A stretch of DNA of 64,000 nucleotides from Cerioporus squamosus (GCA_022592435.1 JABYQS010000006.1:248001-312000); one strand, 5' to 3'. Counted from the stretch's first letter, positions 47,954 through 60,754 are shown. Notes: generated from the sequence alone by a model not told the origin. Numbers and translations: made by a program.

Positions 47954-50684
47954 ATGAACGTCATGAACTCCCCCGTCGACTTCCGCGCGCACGACGACCA
48001 TCTCAAGGACCTCCTGGGCCAGCGTGCCGCCCGCGCAGACCTCCATGGCCGCTACCCCTCCCTCTCAGAGTTCTCAGACTCGCCCTCGGTCTACAGCCAT
48101 GCCCACTTCTCCCCACGCCCGCCAGACCGGCCCACTCTCGACGGCCACTCCCACTCCTTCCGCTTCCCCCAGAGTCCAAAGGTGTACAGTCCTTCCATTT
48201 CAGACTCTCCCCGCTCCCCCATCTCCGACCGAGAACGCCTCGCTATCCCCAATGCGAGCAGCCTTGACCTCGACGACGATCCCCGCTCCTCGGCCGACCT
48301 CAACAGCCTGCACGACTTCGAGGACGACTCGCCGACCGAGGAGGAAGAAGAGCTGCCCACAGTGAACATCGGGCCCAAAATGCGCTTCCACTCTCCGGCG
48401 CCTTGGGAGGAAGACGAGGCGGACGCGAAGAGCGTCGTCGACGAGCCCCCGAGGCGTTCCAAGAAGAAGGCCGACACGGGCAAGAAGGGCTGGCCGCTCT
48501 CCAAAGCCAACCCCAGTGAGTCCCGCCCGAGCAACGAGTCCTCCCGTTCCGGCAGTGGCAAGGGCAAGCAGTCCTTTGACGCCGCATCTACTTTCTCCGC
48601 CAACGGCGCCCTCGCGTACGTGCCTACGCTCCCCGTGTTGCCAGTTATCGCTGAAATAACCATGTTGTTGCAGCGCGCTCGCCCAAGCCTCCATGTCCTC
48701 GACCTCGCTGGGTGTGCAGCAGTCGCCCCATTCCCTCCGCGACAAGCTCTCGCTGCCTCGCCTGCGCTCCCGTACTCCCTCGAACGTCGGTCTTGTTGAT
48801 GCCCGCTCGCCCTCGCACGCCTCTCCCGTATCGCGCATCGCGACCCCTCCTCACGCGGACGTCTATCGAGACGATAGCTCGCTCCTTGGCCGCTCCTCTA
48901 CCAGCTCGGGACCTCAGCATGAATACAGCCACCCGTATGCGAACCCGGACCTCGCACGTCTCGTCGATGACCTCCCTCTGCCATCCCCGAACCAGATGTC
49001 GTTTGGCGCAATTAGGAGCGATTCGAACGCGACGCTCACAGACACTACTCCTAGCAGCAGCGTATCCCAGTTCCGTTCCACCACTACGTTCTCGATGACG
49101 CCCGGAACCTCGATGACCTCCGTGAACCCCAGTCTGAACGACTCCACTTCCTCTCAACGCAGCATGGGAAGCAAGAGCATCGGCATATCTTCTCCCATGC
49201 CGGTCGATAAGTCCGCGCTTCATCCTGACGCTCTTGGGAAGCTGAACGGCTACAGTCAGTCGCCGATCACCCCTGCCAGCGCAATGAGTCCGTTAGCCCG
49301 AAATCGTGACACGACCATCACCATGGGCGGTATCAACGCTTGGGAGAACACGGGCGGCGCGTTGAAGCTCATCTCTCTGCAGGAGGCGCAAGCGCAGGCC
49401 AGAGAAAGGGCCCGTAGCCAGACTGCACACCCGACAATCTCGAGCCCCTTCGGCGGGCCCTCGAGACCACTGGTGCTCGAGACGGATCTTGATCCGCAGC
49501 GTGTCCAAGGGCGGGCGCGGTCGAGTAGCGCAGGTGGGAAGGGCAGGAGTGTGGTCGAGCCTCCGCGCGGACCGGGTGACTCTCCCGTCAGCGGCCCGAC
49601 AAGGCAAGTGAACAGAAAGAAGAGCGGATTCATGCGCCTGTTCAACGGCAAGGAGCGTGTCTCGCCCAGCTCCCCGCCGCCGCCGGTACCCTCATATCCC
49701 ACTGACGCCTCCGCGCCGCCGCCGCCGCCACAATACGCTCGACCGCGTCAAGCATCCATCCACCGAGTCCCCGTCCCTTCGCTGTCTCCGAGTATTCTCG
49801 GCGACTCGGTTGGATCTGATGGCTTCAGCTCCGGGTCCCCCGCGGACTCGCCTCCCGAGTCCTCGTCAGGGTCATCCTCGTTGGCGTCGGGCGGCCTACG
49901 CGAGCAGCCACAGCTGAGTGCTCGTCGGAAGGTGCCCGACTTGTCGATCGTGACGACGTCGACGTCGATGAATTTGACTGTGAAGGCGCCGTACACTGCA
50001 CCCTTGTCCGCGGGCTCATCAAGCGATCTGAGCCACCACCACCATCTCACTCCCACGACGGCGGTGAACCGTCAAGAATATCGGTCGAATGGATCGTCGC
50101 CGAGCAGCGCGCCGCCGTCGAAGACGGACTTTATCGGACTCAGCGTGCGGCCCATGTCCACGCTGTTCACGCGTGAGCTCAAGGAGCTGGCCGTCACGGA
50201 AGGCACGCGTCCGTCGCTCGAGGCCGATACAGGCACGCCCACGACTGCGACCACTGCGATCTCCCCGCTCAGCCCGGACTTCCCTGGGACGAAGTCGCTG
50301 GGGTACGGTGGCCGCTCGAGCGACGAGAAGTCGGGCCACCACATCTCCATCGCGCAGGATGATCGCGATCAGTCGAGCGTCATCCAGGCCTTGCAGGAGC
50401 AGATCCTCTCGACGCGTCGGGCGTGGCAGCGCCAGATCTGGGAGCTCGAGGGCCAGGTGCGGGACCTCAAGGCCGAGGTGGAGGAGTTGCGCGCCGCGGA
50501 TGGCCAAAGCGAGTACTGCGCGGCGTGTGGACGCGGCGGGGTCGGCCACATCCCTAGCCACGATGATGTCGGAAACGGGAGGACGCTGGAGGGACTCAAG
50601 AAGGCGGGCGTGAAGGTCGGCGGGGTCGTGAACAGGCCTCGCGCCCGTACCGGCGTCGGCTCGCGCTTTGCAAGTGGCACGTAG
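47954..50684 (+). CDS. large Ser/Pro-rich protein with C-terminal coiled coil, unknown function
   Basis: Two exons, 47954-48615 and 48674-50684, separated by a 58-nt intron (GTACGT donor, TTGCAG acceptor). They give 2673 nt, or 890 aa, in one continuous frame. Most of the protein is disordered: Ser/Pro/Asp-rich with clusters that look like phosphorylation targets (SPKVYSPSISDSPRSPISD), an acidic run (SPTEEEEELPTV), a Lys-rich patch (RRSKKKADTGKKGW), and proline runs. Near the C-terminus a coiled coil reads ALQEQILSTRRAWQRQIWEL and EGQVRDLKAEVEELRAADGQ. It is followed by a compact Cys/Gly motif, YCAACGRGGVGH, and a basic tail ending in ASGT. I do not recognise the family. The architecture suggests a cortical or cytoskeletal scaffold, but that is conjecture. 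Confidence 0.8.
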
Positions 50685-52038
50685 ATGGCCCACGACGACC
50701 TCCCATGTCTACATCAGATCCACATCTTCAAGGTCTCGGATGGTTATGCGGCGGATCCCATACGATTAGGGTGCGTGCACGGACGCTCTTTCATGTCTTG
50801 GTCCTGTCTTTGTGTCCGTCTCTCCGCACTCTCCCGCATCCGCATCCACATCCATATCCGCATCTGCATACGTGCATACGTTCACTGTCTGTTCAGTATC
50901 TTGGTCGCTCCTTGTGGATAGACCGGCCGGGTCTGAGACCGCGCGTCGCGAGGGACACTCCCACTCTCACTCTCACTCTCATACTCCCTTCCACTCTCCT
51001 TTTCCCTTTCGCTCCCACTCTCATCACTCCTTCGATCTTGTCCTGTCTTGTCTTGGTCCTTGTTTATTCCTATTATCTGTGTAATATCGCAACCCACCAC
51101 CCCACCTCCCCGTCACACCACACACACTCGTTCTATGCGCGCAAAGTCATCGCGCCTTGCAAAGCCTGTCTACTCCCCACGATCTCGCCGTCCTTTCCCC
51201 GATGTTCGATATTCGATATTATTTCCGGCAACCGATACCACCCACCATGGTCAGTACATAGAGTATCCGCTGTACTTAGTAATATGTGTTCAGTACTGTC
51301 TGTTCGTCCGTCCCGCCCATTCATCATCCATCCCCCATCTCGGATCTCATTGCACGCCTCCTGCCTACATACGTCGTTCCCTTCAGCCTCCCGGTCACCC
51401 TGGCTGGTAGATATTTGTCTCTCGCCTCCTGGCTCTTTCGTTCCTTTTTGATCTGTGTATTGGCTCTGGTCTTACCTTGGAGTCGCCGGATCCGAGTCGC
51501 TCCTGCATACTACTACTGCACATGGGTGGCCATATGGTTAGGCTCGTAGATGTTGTTGTACACGTACTGGCGGATGTTGTTCAGGGTCCGTGCAATGTGC
51601 ATGTTGAAATGGGTCGGACTGCCTAGCAACTTGAGCAACTCAGAGTCAAAGTATGTACTCGAGTCGGTAGGCAGCGCATTGATTGGGTCGCTATTATATG
51701 TTGGCGCCCGGGTCGTGGCGGTGATCTCAGACTTACTACTTGACTCCTGGAAAGGCTAGTACTAGTAGTTGAGGCTAACCATCGGTGAGACTGGCCCTTG
51801 ACGTCGTCCCAATACTGTATTTCCCCCCACTCCTCGACAACATAGCTGTCAGACATCTAATCCGATGCAGCACCTATGGCCTTGTCGCTCCTCTACACCA
51901 ACGTCGGAGACAATCGTGTTCCTGCAGATGGAAACTCACATGATGTGTTCGCATGACTTATGTGGCTTAGAGTATGCAAGGGTATGTATACATGAGTCGT
52001 TCATGTTCAGAGACGCGGCAAGCCATGGTCCCAGTCCA
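50685..52038. other. convergent intergenic region with CT-rich microsatellites
   Basis: 3' flanks of two convergent genes. A degenerate hexamer run (CCGCAT/CCACAT type) lies at about 50830-50880, and a (CACTCT)n-like pyrimidine tract at about 50955-51040. The remainder is T/C-rich with short frames only. No gene supported. Confidence 0.6.
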
Positions 52039-55000
52039 TCACTCATCATCCGCGCCCAGGAGCCATCCGAGACCCTTCTGCAAAACCCGAGACGCCTGCT
52101 CGGAGACGACATGCGCACCATCTGCCGCACGCGTCCTGCTCCCGCTCCGTGACCTGTCAGACGCCTCCGACAAGTATGTGCGGCCCCTGCCCGCCAGGGA
52201 GAACGGTATGTTCGCAGCCACGCGGTGGAAAGCCTCGTTCGCAAAGTTGGGCGAGGCGGGCATATGCATCTGCATGTTCTGCAGACGGCTTGCAAGCGAC
52301 GACGCGACGGCATCCACCCCGCTGACGCGCTCCCGAGATGCACGTACACGCTGAGTGCCGTGTTTCCTGGATGCGAGAGCCTCGCGACGCCCTGCAATGT
52401 CCTCCTCCTCGAGCACTCGCCAAGACGACAGGATGTCCGGGAGCTTCTCCGCAGGGCAGAACTCCAGCGCACGGCCCAAGAGGACGAGTTTCTTCTGGAC
52501 GTCGGGGAACTCTGGATGTCGTCCGAGCTGGAAGCACGTCACCCAGCAGACTTCACTCGCCTCCTCGATGCTGGGGTCCTCGGATCCGAGAGGATTGGAC
52601 GAGCGCAAGAGGAGGACGGCATCGACCATCTTCTCGCTCGTCTCGTAGGCTCGCATGAAATCGTCCATCTGAAGCGCCGTCTCCGCGAGCATCGCGAGCG
52701 TCTTGACTTCGGCGACGATGTCTCCGCGGAACCCAAGCTTGTGAACGAGGTCGAGGATGACTTCGATGTGCTTGTATGCATCGTTGTTGCTAGAGAGGAC
52801 GCGGGAGACCAGGGAGAGCCGGTCCTTCGTCAAGCGGATCTCGATGGGTGTAATAGGAATTCCAGGACGTGACATCAGGTTGAACGAACAGAGCCGAGAC
52901 GTTGCTTCGATGAACTCCTTCTCTTGCACGATCCGGTCCGAAGGCGCTGGGACGTCGAGACTAAGGCCGCTTGCTCAACATGTTGTCCAATCCGATAGGA
53001 GAAACGGCACGTACCAGTCGTAGGCCAGCTTCATGTCGCCGAAATGATAGTTACCTGACGTCGCATTGTCGTAGAACTCCTGCGAGCATGTCAGGCAGAT
53101 GTCTTCGATTACTTGATGGTTAAGCGATCCCTGCAGACTCGGCGAGTGCAGCAGCTCTTTCGCGATATCGAAGTCTAGGGTGGTATTACCGTTAGTTATA
53201 ACGTTTGGCAGTAGATGATCGACACACTCACTGCCTGTACTGAGAAGACCGCTGAAGAAGATGCGGATAATATCGTCTCGCGACAAGAGGCAAAATGCGC
53301 TCCTAGACCCAGGCTCGCCGGTACCTGCAAGCTTGAGCATATCTTCCAAGAGCCATTCCCAATCCTCCTGCGTGTCGAGCTTGTCGTCAGCTGCATTCGC
53401 TCTCCTCGCCATGCGATTTGCTCGAGAACGTTGTTCAGCGATGTTCGAGTTGCTCTGCAGGAACCATCGCAAAGGAGCAGCGACACTCCATCGCGCCAGA
53501 ATCTCCCCGGACTCAAGGTGGACGTCCAGCACGTCCAGCGCTTTCGAGAGCGAGGTCATGGGCAAGGGCTTGAAGAACAGGAGTAAGTCCGAAGGCGTTG
53601 CACGAGGGCGGGAGGTGGAAGGGGTGACGAAATCGCCCAAGGAGGCAATGGTAGTGTCGGTCTCGTCGGTCTCGTCTTCGTCCTCTGGCGTGTCCCATGC
53701 GGGCAAACACTCGAAGATACGGCTCATGGTAGGCCACTCATCCAGGCTCTCACTCCCGTATAAGCACGCGAGAGCGAGACGCGCCATATCCTCGTCGTCC
53801 TTGATGATCCGCTGACCTGGCGACATGGTCGGTTTGGATGCCTCGAAGATCGCCGCGACAATGTCCAAGGGCGCACTCAAGATGTAGTCGTAGAGTAACC
53901 GTGTAGGGAGGGTTGGATCTGGGTTGCCCGCACGTTCCGCGCGCAATTCAAGCACGAAGAGGTACGGCATAACAAGCTTCTGGATGTCACTGGCGACGGT
54001 TTCCTCCGTCGAGTGCGCGAGGTACGCGCGGATGACATCCGCGGGTTCCATGGAACGCCATCTTTCCAGCGACCAGTCCTCCGCCGCGCTCTCCTCCCCT
54101 TGGGGTGCATCGTAGACAAGGCGCGCTATGAGACTGAGCTCTTCGCCCACCTCATCCAACCCTGGCACGCCTTGCGAGGCTGCGTGTTGTACGAGGACCA
54201 GCGCGGCGTCCACCATCCCGGTGGAAGAGAGCACATGGTCTATTCTGCGAAGGTACCATTCGGATAGTTCGGAGGCGGTCAAAGGCTCAGAAGAGGAGGG
54301 AATATGAAGGGAAGGACGGTCCGCGGGGAATAGTGAGAGCGCGGTACCGCATTCCTCCAGTGCGCGATTGCATTCTGGAAACTCTGTGAAGTCCGGTTCC
54401 TCTCGCCATGGGCTGGGCTGCGGTCGTGATTCTAACCCCGAAGAGGAGTCGCAGGTTGGCAACAGGTCCCTGTAGTCCGATGCGAGAGCATACTCCGGTA
54501 TGGAGTCCATAATGGTGAAGCGAACGGGCCATAGTACCGCGCCATGTCGGTGGAGGAGTATCCGGAGCGCGGCGAAGTATTCCTGCGCGGCGAGGAGACA
54601 AGCTGTCTCTTCCAGTCTCGTAGTCAGGAAAGCAGAGAGAGGTAGGGGGGCTTTGCCGGGTTTTGTTGCCGGTTGAGCTGGAGGCGCAGACTCGTCTGCC
54701 CAAGGGTCGTCCTCCCACTCCGCGTCGACCGCATCCTCTTCGCTCTCGTCCTCCACCGGGGCCTCCCTACAGATCTCCACCCATGTTTTCAGTCTGTCCA
54801 GCCGTTCCAGTAACACAGCGCGAATCCTGCACAGCTGCGAGTCCACCGGCTCGTCGCTGAAGTACGAGACGAGTGACACATGCCGCTCCCGCTCCGAGCC
54901 GCCCTCCGTCTCCTGGTCCTCCTCCGCTTCACCATCACTTCCTGAAGCAGGCACCACGCGTGCTGCAGTGAGCCGGGCACGTTGTGCTGCTGCCGAGGTG

Positions 55001-55200
55001 CGCTCAACCCCGAGGTCGAGTAGGGCCTTCTGGACTGTCGCGTCATCAAGAATGCGGTCGACACATGCAGCGGATACCCAGAGGCCGTCAGAGATGGGTT
55101 GCAACAGGGTTTCTACATCGTCCAAGGAGAGTTCATCATCCGAGAGAGCTGTCCATTGTGCTGAGGGGTCCGGAGCTGAAGAGGTGGTGGCGGTCGACAT
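52039..55200 (-). CDS. sec39: Sec39-like subunit of the ER Dsl1 tethering complex
   Basis: Sec39 (metazoan NBAS relative) builds the Dsl1 complex that captures COPI vesicles returning from Golgi to ER. Three exons, 55200-53232, 53174-53015 and 52960-52039, total 3051 nt (1016 aa). The first intron (53175-53231) is 57 nt, divisible by three and free of in-frame stops, so it can be misread as coding. The second is 54 nt. The protein is helical throughout: DELSLDDVETLLQPISDGLW near the start, an acidic segment EDESEEDAVDAEWEDDPWAD, then FTIMDSIPEYALASDYRDLL, typical of the Sec39 domain. The last exon reads EATSRLCSFNLMSRPGIPIT and PIEIRLTKDRLSLVSRVLSS. Length matches the fungal family. Assignment is by overall pattern. 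Confidence 0.82.
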
Positions 55201-55521
55201 CCGAGAGAGGCGAAGACACGTGCAAACGTGTACAGTCTGCTATGACGTGGGCGGCAGTCGCGTCTGCGTGCGTTAGGACGGTACATATTACCCAGAGGCT
55301 ACCACCATTTGCCACGCACACTCTGGATGACATCGAAGGACATGGAAGAATAGATTACATGCAATGCAGAGGTGTACAGGAAGCATCCAATAACCCAGAG
55401 AGACCTCTCCCAAACCAGATTGCGCGACATGCATCTCTCTCGCGCTTTGGGCACGGTCGAGCACTTCATATCCGACCCAAAACGCACTCCGAGATACCCC
55501 GCGCAGTAACGGCAGACCGTA
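55201..55521. other. sec39 upstream region / nip7 3' flank
   Basis: 321 bp between two minus-strand genes. No gene or clear motif seen. Confidence 0.5.
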
Positions 55522-56321
55522 TCAAAACAACGTTTCCTGTAACAATGCACGTCAGTAGCGTAACAACACTCGCGCACGAGATTACTCACTTCGTCTCGGA
55601 GGTATTCTCCGACGTCGCTGGAGGATGAGTTCAATAAGTTATAAAGGGTAGAACGAGTGCATGACGTACGCTTGGTGGAACACGATGATGGCGGTAGGAT
55701 CGAGCTTCCGAGTGTCTACTGTCGATCTTGCAGTCACACCGAAACCCTGCAGACGTGTAAGCATCAAGAAAGGGAGGAAATGAGGATGCGACGCACAAGT
55801 GGGATGTCATTCATGCTGAACACGACCACTCCTTGATGCTCAGGCGTGTCCTCCGTTATGCGGCCCAGATGCGCCTTGAGTACGTGGTTGCCATACAAGA
55901 AGGGCATCTCGCCATTCGGCTTGATCCAAACCTGTACGGCCGTAAGGGACCCGTCGTGCGCGACCTGACATGAGACAAACCTTGTACTTCGCGTACTGAG
56001 CAAGGTAGTCCAGCGCGGTGATATGAAGCTTGAACTTTCCGCCTTTTGTGAACTTGCCGAAGCAGGTCCCGAGGCTTACGAGGTTCGGTCGCGCGACGGA
56101 GATGGCTAGGCGCATGGACGATTCAGAGACATAAAATACGCGATCCTTTTGGAGGCGGAAGCAATGGGGTTCATCTTGACGGTCAATGAGATGTACCAGG
56201 TTCTTGCCCTGACCTCGGGTGTGAATTTTTGTGAACCTGGACAGACGCAAGAGGTACGCACGATGTAGTTTGCTAGCTTCGTAAAGACAGCCTTGCTCTC
56301 CTCTTCCGTAAGTGGGCGCAT
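55522..56321 (-). CDS. nip7: Nip7, 60S ribosome biogenesis factor with PUA domain
   Basis: A PUA-domain RNA-binding protein needed for 27S pre-rRNA processing. It starts [20 protein letters not shown] (56321). After an intron come [60 protein letters not shown] and AQYAKYK. The next exons carry [40 protein letters not shown] and [20 protein letters not shown], then DVGEYLRDE spliced to ETLF and a TGA stop (55522-55524). The RDE-[ED]TLF ending is a hallmark of the family. About six small exons are needed, all in frame. Length is ~180 aa, as expected. Confidence 0.95.
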
Positions 56322-56539
56322 TGCGAATGTTCAGAGTCTTCACAGTGCGGAAGCGAGAGGAGGTGCGTCAAGCAGCGTGCGCCGTGCAGCGAGCGCGTCC
56401 AAAAAGTTGTGTGGATCGGGCGGGCAGATCTGGGAGCCACGTGCGAGAATATTCACGCGAGACTCCCGGGCGCCTGCGCGTCGACCGCACTGGGAGCCTG
56501 AGGAGGGACTCTCCCGATCTCCTTTACATTCCGTCGTCT
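56322..56539. promoter_or_regulatory. bidirectional promoter nip7 / ureD
   Basis: Only 218 bp separate the two divergent ATGs, so core promoters and 5' UTRs must overlap or abut. GC-rich, with no TATA box on either strand. Confidence 0.55.
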
Positions 56540-57503
56540 ATGGCACCCTCTAAGCTCGAACAAGGCCACGGACGTGTCGTCTTGAGAAGCGACGGACATG
56601 CGAACGTCTTCTCTGAGATGTCCGCGACGTATCCTCTCAAACTGCTTTCACCGCAACTCCCGTCTTCCGATGTGTCGGTCGTGTATATGTTCAGCTATGG
56701 AGGCGGCCTCGTCGGTGGAGATCGGGTGCAACTGGACGTCGAGGTGCACGATGGAGCTCGGTTAGCGATCCTGTCTCAAGTAAGTGAGTATCCTGACAGG
56801 ACTCCGGACAATCGTTCACCGCGTGGTCCATCCGAAGGGGTCTACCAAGGTCTTCAAAGTCAGACCAGGCCAACGCCTGTCTGCTCGTTCCAAACTTCAA
56901 TCTGTCACAACGCAAAGGCTCGTCGTACGAGTCGCGCCAAGAAGCGCACTCTTCTTGCTGCCCGATCCCGTCACCTGCTTCCGTGCCGCCAAGTATCACC
57001 AGATCCAAACCTTCCGTCTATCAAAGGACTCTTCCGCGGTGCTACTCGACTGGATAACGTCTGGACGCAAGTCTCTAGGAGAGGAATGGCTCTTCTCAAA
57101 GTATTTCAGCTTGAACGAAGTCTGGATCGAAGACAAGCGCGTTGCCAAGGATGCCATGCTACTCGAGGAACGCGACGTTCTCTCCGAGTCAGGACCGCTC
57201 ACTCCTCGAACGCTCGCCGAATCCCTCGCGCCCTATTCCTGTTACGCGACACTCATCATGTACGGGCCGCTGCTTGAAGACACCATGCGCCACTTGACCA
57301 CCGCGTACGGTGCAATCACAGTGTTCAAACAACATGCACCTCCGCCTCTTCTTTGGTCGCTCAGTCCCATATGCGAAGGGCGCGGATGTGTGGTAAGGGT
57401 GGCGGCGCAGGAAACCGAACATGTGAAGAACTGGATTGGGAGCGCTTTGAAAGATTTGGAGAGCGTCCTTGGCGTGGATGTCTATCGCAGAGCCTTCTCG
57501 TGA
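56540..57503 (+). CDS. ureD: urease accessory protein UreD
   Basis: UreD binds urease apoprotein and, with UreF and UreG, delivers nickel to the active site. Two exons, 56540-56779 and 56838-57503, with a 58-nt intron, give 301 aa. Motifs: HANVFSEMSATYPLKLLSPQ, VYMFSYGGGLVGGDRVQLDV and LAILSQ spliced to GSTKVFK. These are followed by LFLLPDPVTCFRAAKYHQIQ, SAVLLDWITSGRKSLGEEWL, and the C-terminal CVVRVAAQETEHVKNWIGSA. The intron falls in the family's Q-G-S-T-K-V block. It is followed 650 bp later, on the same strand, by a transporter of a family that includes allantoate carriers, which fits a nitrogen-scavenging neighbourhood (inference). Confidence 0.92.
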
Positions 57504-58156
57504 CCGCGCGGGGGTTACAGTATCATACTTGGTGTATGCTGCTGAGCTGCTCGACTGCAGGTGAGGCACTATATTGTCGTTGCTACGTTGTGGGCGACAT
57601 ACTTACATCATTCAATTATCGACCAAGTTCCCACCTGCCACTGCTGGCAACACCCGCACTTTGAACGGGGCTCCGCTCATACCTCGCGCCTGGCACCACG
57701 GATCGGTACGGTATTCATCCGCAGGGACCACCCCAGAGACATGTAGGAACAATTCGAAGAGGCATCCTCACGATTGTGATGGTCCTCGTTGTGAAGCCAA
57801 CGCAACAATGTACTGTACCTACATAGGTAACCATACGACCTGCCAGCTTGAACGTGACTGAACATACTCACCTTCCATGCACTTATCGCAGGTGTATACG
57901 CAGACTCTTATCTCGGTAAACCCTTGGTAACGCGCGCCTAGATATCTCTCGTGTATACCTAACTCCGCAATCCGGGGAACCCCACTTGGCACCTGGGGTC
58001 CAGTGACCTCTGTACATGCATGAGCCGACGTCCATGGAACAGATGTCCCAGCCCAGCCGTAATCTTCGGCAGGTACGTCCAACTTTGCCGCTTGCTATAA
58101 AGCCCTCACTCCAGACATCAAGACATTTGACTCCACTCCCTAGACCCCCGTCAAGC
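57504..58156. promoter_or_regulatory. ureD 3' flank and transporter promoter
   Basis: 653 bp without a supported gene. A TATA box, GCTATAAAGCCC, lies at about 58095-58106, ~55 bp before the transporter start codon and in the correct orientation. A pyrimidine-rich stretch precedes the ATG. Confidence 0.6.
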
Positions 58157-60521
58157 ATGTCTGCGGAAAGCCTCTCGCGACACTCGAAGGAGTTGAAGGA
58201 CCTAGAAGCAGTTGCAGTCCGCGACGCTCCGGTGGAGAACATCTACCGTCCGGAGGTAGACACATCGGGCGTCGACGAGCGGAAGCTTATGCGGAGAATC
58301 GACTGGCATGTGGTACCGTGGCTTGCGGTTCTGTACCTGCTGAACTTCCTTGACCGTGGAAGTATCGGCAATGCGAAGGTGAGAATGCTACATGACATCA
58401 GCTACCAGCAGTGATGCTGACCAGTTCTCCGCTATCAGCTTTATGGGATGACGGACGATATCGGTGTCACCGACAAGCAATATCTCATTGCGCTCACGGT
58501 GTTCTTCTTCCCTTACTCCCTCTTCGAGGTAAGTTCATCGTCTGTGAGAAATGTCTGTCACGACTGACGCTGGTACTCAGCCTCCGAGCAACGTTGCGCT
58601 TAAGAAGCTCCGCCCGTCAATGTGGCTCTCCTTCATCATGCTCGTTTGGGGTATAGCCATGGTAAGGAGTGTTTGGCCCGTGCCTCTTGGCGGTGGAAAC
58701 TCACCGAAGTACTGCAGACTTTCCACGGGTTCATCACAAACTATGCTGGCCTCGTTGGTACGTGCGTACAATTACAGCATGGAAATATGTAACTTACGTC
58801 AAGGCAGGGCTGCGTTTCTTGCTGGGCCTCGCTGAGGCGGGTCTCTACCCGGGCGTTGTCTTCTACATGTCTTGGTATGTACCAACCAGTCGTGTAATCA
58901 CCCACCACCTCTCACATTCCATTCGATGCAGTTGGTACAGACGTAATGAACTCGGCAGTCGCGTAGGTGTATTCTTCTCATCAGCAACGATTGCTGGTGC
59001 ATTCAGTAAGCAGCATCCTTATGTGCCGTTTGTACGTTGATTTCTCAAGTGGTCTCCCCTGTAGGTGGTCTTCTTGCTGCAGGTATCGCCAAGATGGACG
59101 GTGTTGGCGGTAAGCCTGGCTGGGCATGGATCTTCATCCTGGAAGGCCTCTTCACGGTTCTCTGTGCAATTGCTTCGTTCTTCATCCTGTCGGACTTCCC
59201 GGATACCGCGAAGTTCCTTACTGAAACCGAGCGTGAGCAACCCAGCTCGCAGTGTGTATCAAGTTCTGACGCCATGTTTCGTCTTCATAGGCGTTTGGGT
59301 TGTGCGGAGGTTACAGGCCGATATGAAGTTCAGCGCTGGCGGAGAGTCGTTCAAGGCGAAATACGTATGGCAAAGTCTTGCCGACTGGAAGACTTGGCTA
59401 GCGAGTAAGTGGTGATCCATATTGCGCTCTTCATCCCTAACGAACTCACCTTCTCTCCCAGTGGGCATCTACATGGGCTTGTAGGTACAGTTTCGATTAC
59501 GATTATGCTGATCGCTGAGCTTGCGTAGCGATGGACCGCTCTTCGCGTTTTCGCTCTTCACGCCAAGCATCATCAACCAGCTCGGGTACCAGGCTACCGT
59601 GGCTAACCTCCTCTCAGTTCCTGTATACACATGGGCGTGTATCATGACTGTCGTCGTTGGCTTCTGGGGCGACCGAGTGAAGTGCAGAGCGTGGTTGAAC
59701 CTGTGCGTATTGTCTGGATCCGACAGGACGAACGCTCGTACTGATTCACAGCTCGATTCAGAGGACTGTTTGGGAGCGGTAAGACAAGATGAAGCGGATT
59801 ATAGCCGACGCAATGAGCTGACTCCTTACCAGGGCTTGTGGGGTATATCATTCTCATCTGCTCGAAGAACCCGTCATTGTCGTACTTCGCTGTATACCTT
59901 GCGGCTTCGTGAGTAATCGTGCCTTTCTGTGGTCGATGTTCGCTCATGTCGCCTAGGTCCATCTATCCGACCATTCGTGCGTACTAGATCCACATTGTGG
60001 TGACTTTTTATTGACAGGTAGTGTAACATCGCAGCTAACTCCGTGTAAGTGCCATCTGCTCCAAATGCGGGACTAGTCACTGACAAGCATCGCAGAGCTT
60101 GGGTATCGAGCAACGTCGAAGGCTCGTACAAGCGAAGCGCGACGCTAGCAATGGCGATTGGCTGGGGCAACCTAAACGGTGCTGTCACTTCCAACGTCGT
60201 ACGTGCTCCCCTCACAGGCGTGCTCCGTACATATCAAATGCTCACATACTTTCGAACTAGTACCGCGCGGTCGACAAGCCGTGGTACCGTCTTGGCCACG
60301 GCATCGTCCTCGCTTACATCGCCATCGGTTGGCTGAGCTCGCTCGCATTCTACGTATACCTGAGGCGACAGAATGCTGCCCGAGAGCGCGGGGACCACGA
60401 TGAAGTCATCGAAGGCGTAGACAACAAGCGTTCCGACGAGAAGAATGGCACTTTTGAGAGCGTGGACGCTGCTCGGATGGAGAAGGGCGACAAGTGGAGC
60501 GGGTTCCGGTACTCTCTATAA
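58157..60521 (+). CDS. MFS transporter, anion:cation symporter (Dal5/Tna1-like) family
   Basis: Plasma-membrane proton symporter of the family that carries allantoate, nicotinate and other organic anions. It starts MSAESLSRHSKELKDLEAVA (58157). The first helix reads RIDWHVVPWLAVLYLLNFLD, then RGSIGNAK, the family's DR motif after helix 1. Later segments: QYLIALTVFFFPYSLFE, SMWLSFIMLVWGIAM, LRFLLGLAEAGLYPGVVFYM, WAWIFILEGLFTVLCAIASF, ACIMTVVVGFWGDR, WVSSNVEGSYKRSATLAMAI, and GHGIVLAYIAIGWLSSLAFY. The C-tail is hydrophilic and ends KGDKWSGFRYSL. About twelve short introns interrupt it, all with usable sites. Substrate is not determined by the sequence; allantoate or a related nitrogen compound is plausible beside ureD. 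Confidence 0.85.
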
Positions 60522-60754
60522 TACCTCCGAGAGTATTGGTAGTGGACGACTGTACTGAACCGCCACAGACTCGACGGCCATACTTATGCACTTGCCGGTG
60601 GTGTATTATTGTGAGTAGTGTTCGGGGTGTACGATAGATACAATGTCGAGTACAGGCTATTGCGTGCGGTATGATAGGTCCACAGTGAGCAGCTCCCATT
60701 AGATCCCATGAGACATCACGTCAACACATGCGTGCAAAGATATCGCTGCTAGTA

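Noticed and set aside
50955..51040. Telomere-like or satellite array
   Set aside because: It is a degenerate CACTCT/CT-rich microsatellite in a 3' flank, not a telomeric repeat, and it is flanked by ordinary genes on both sides.
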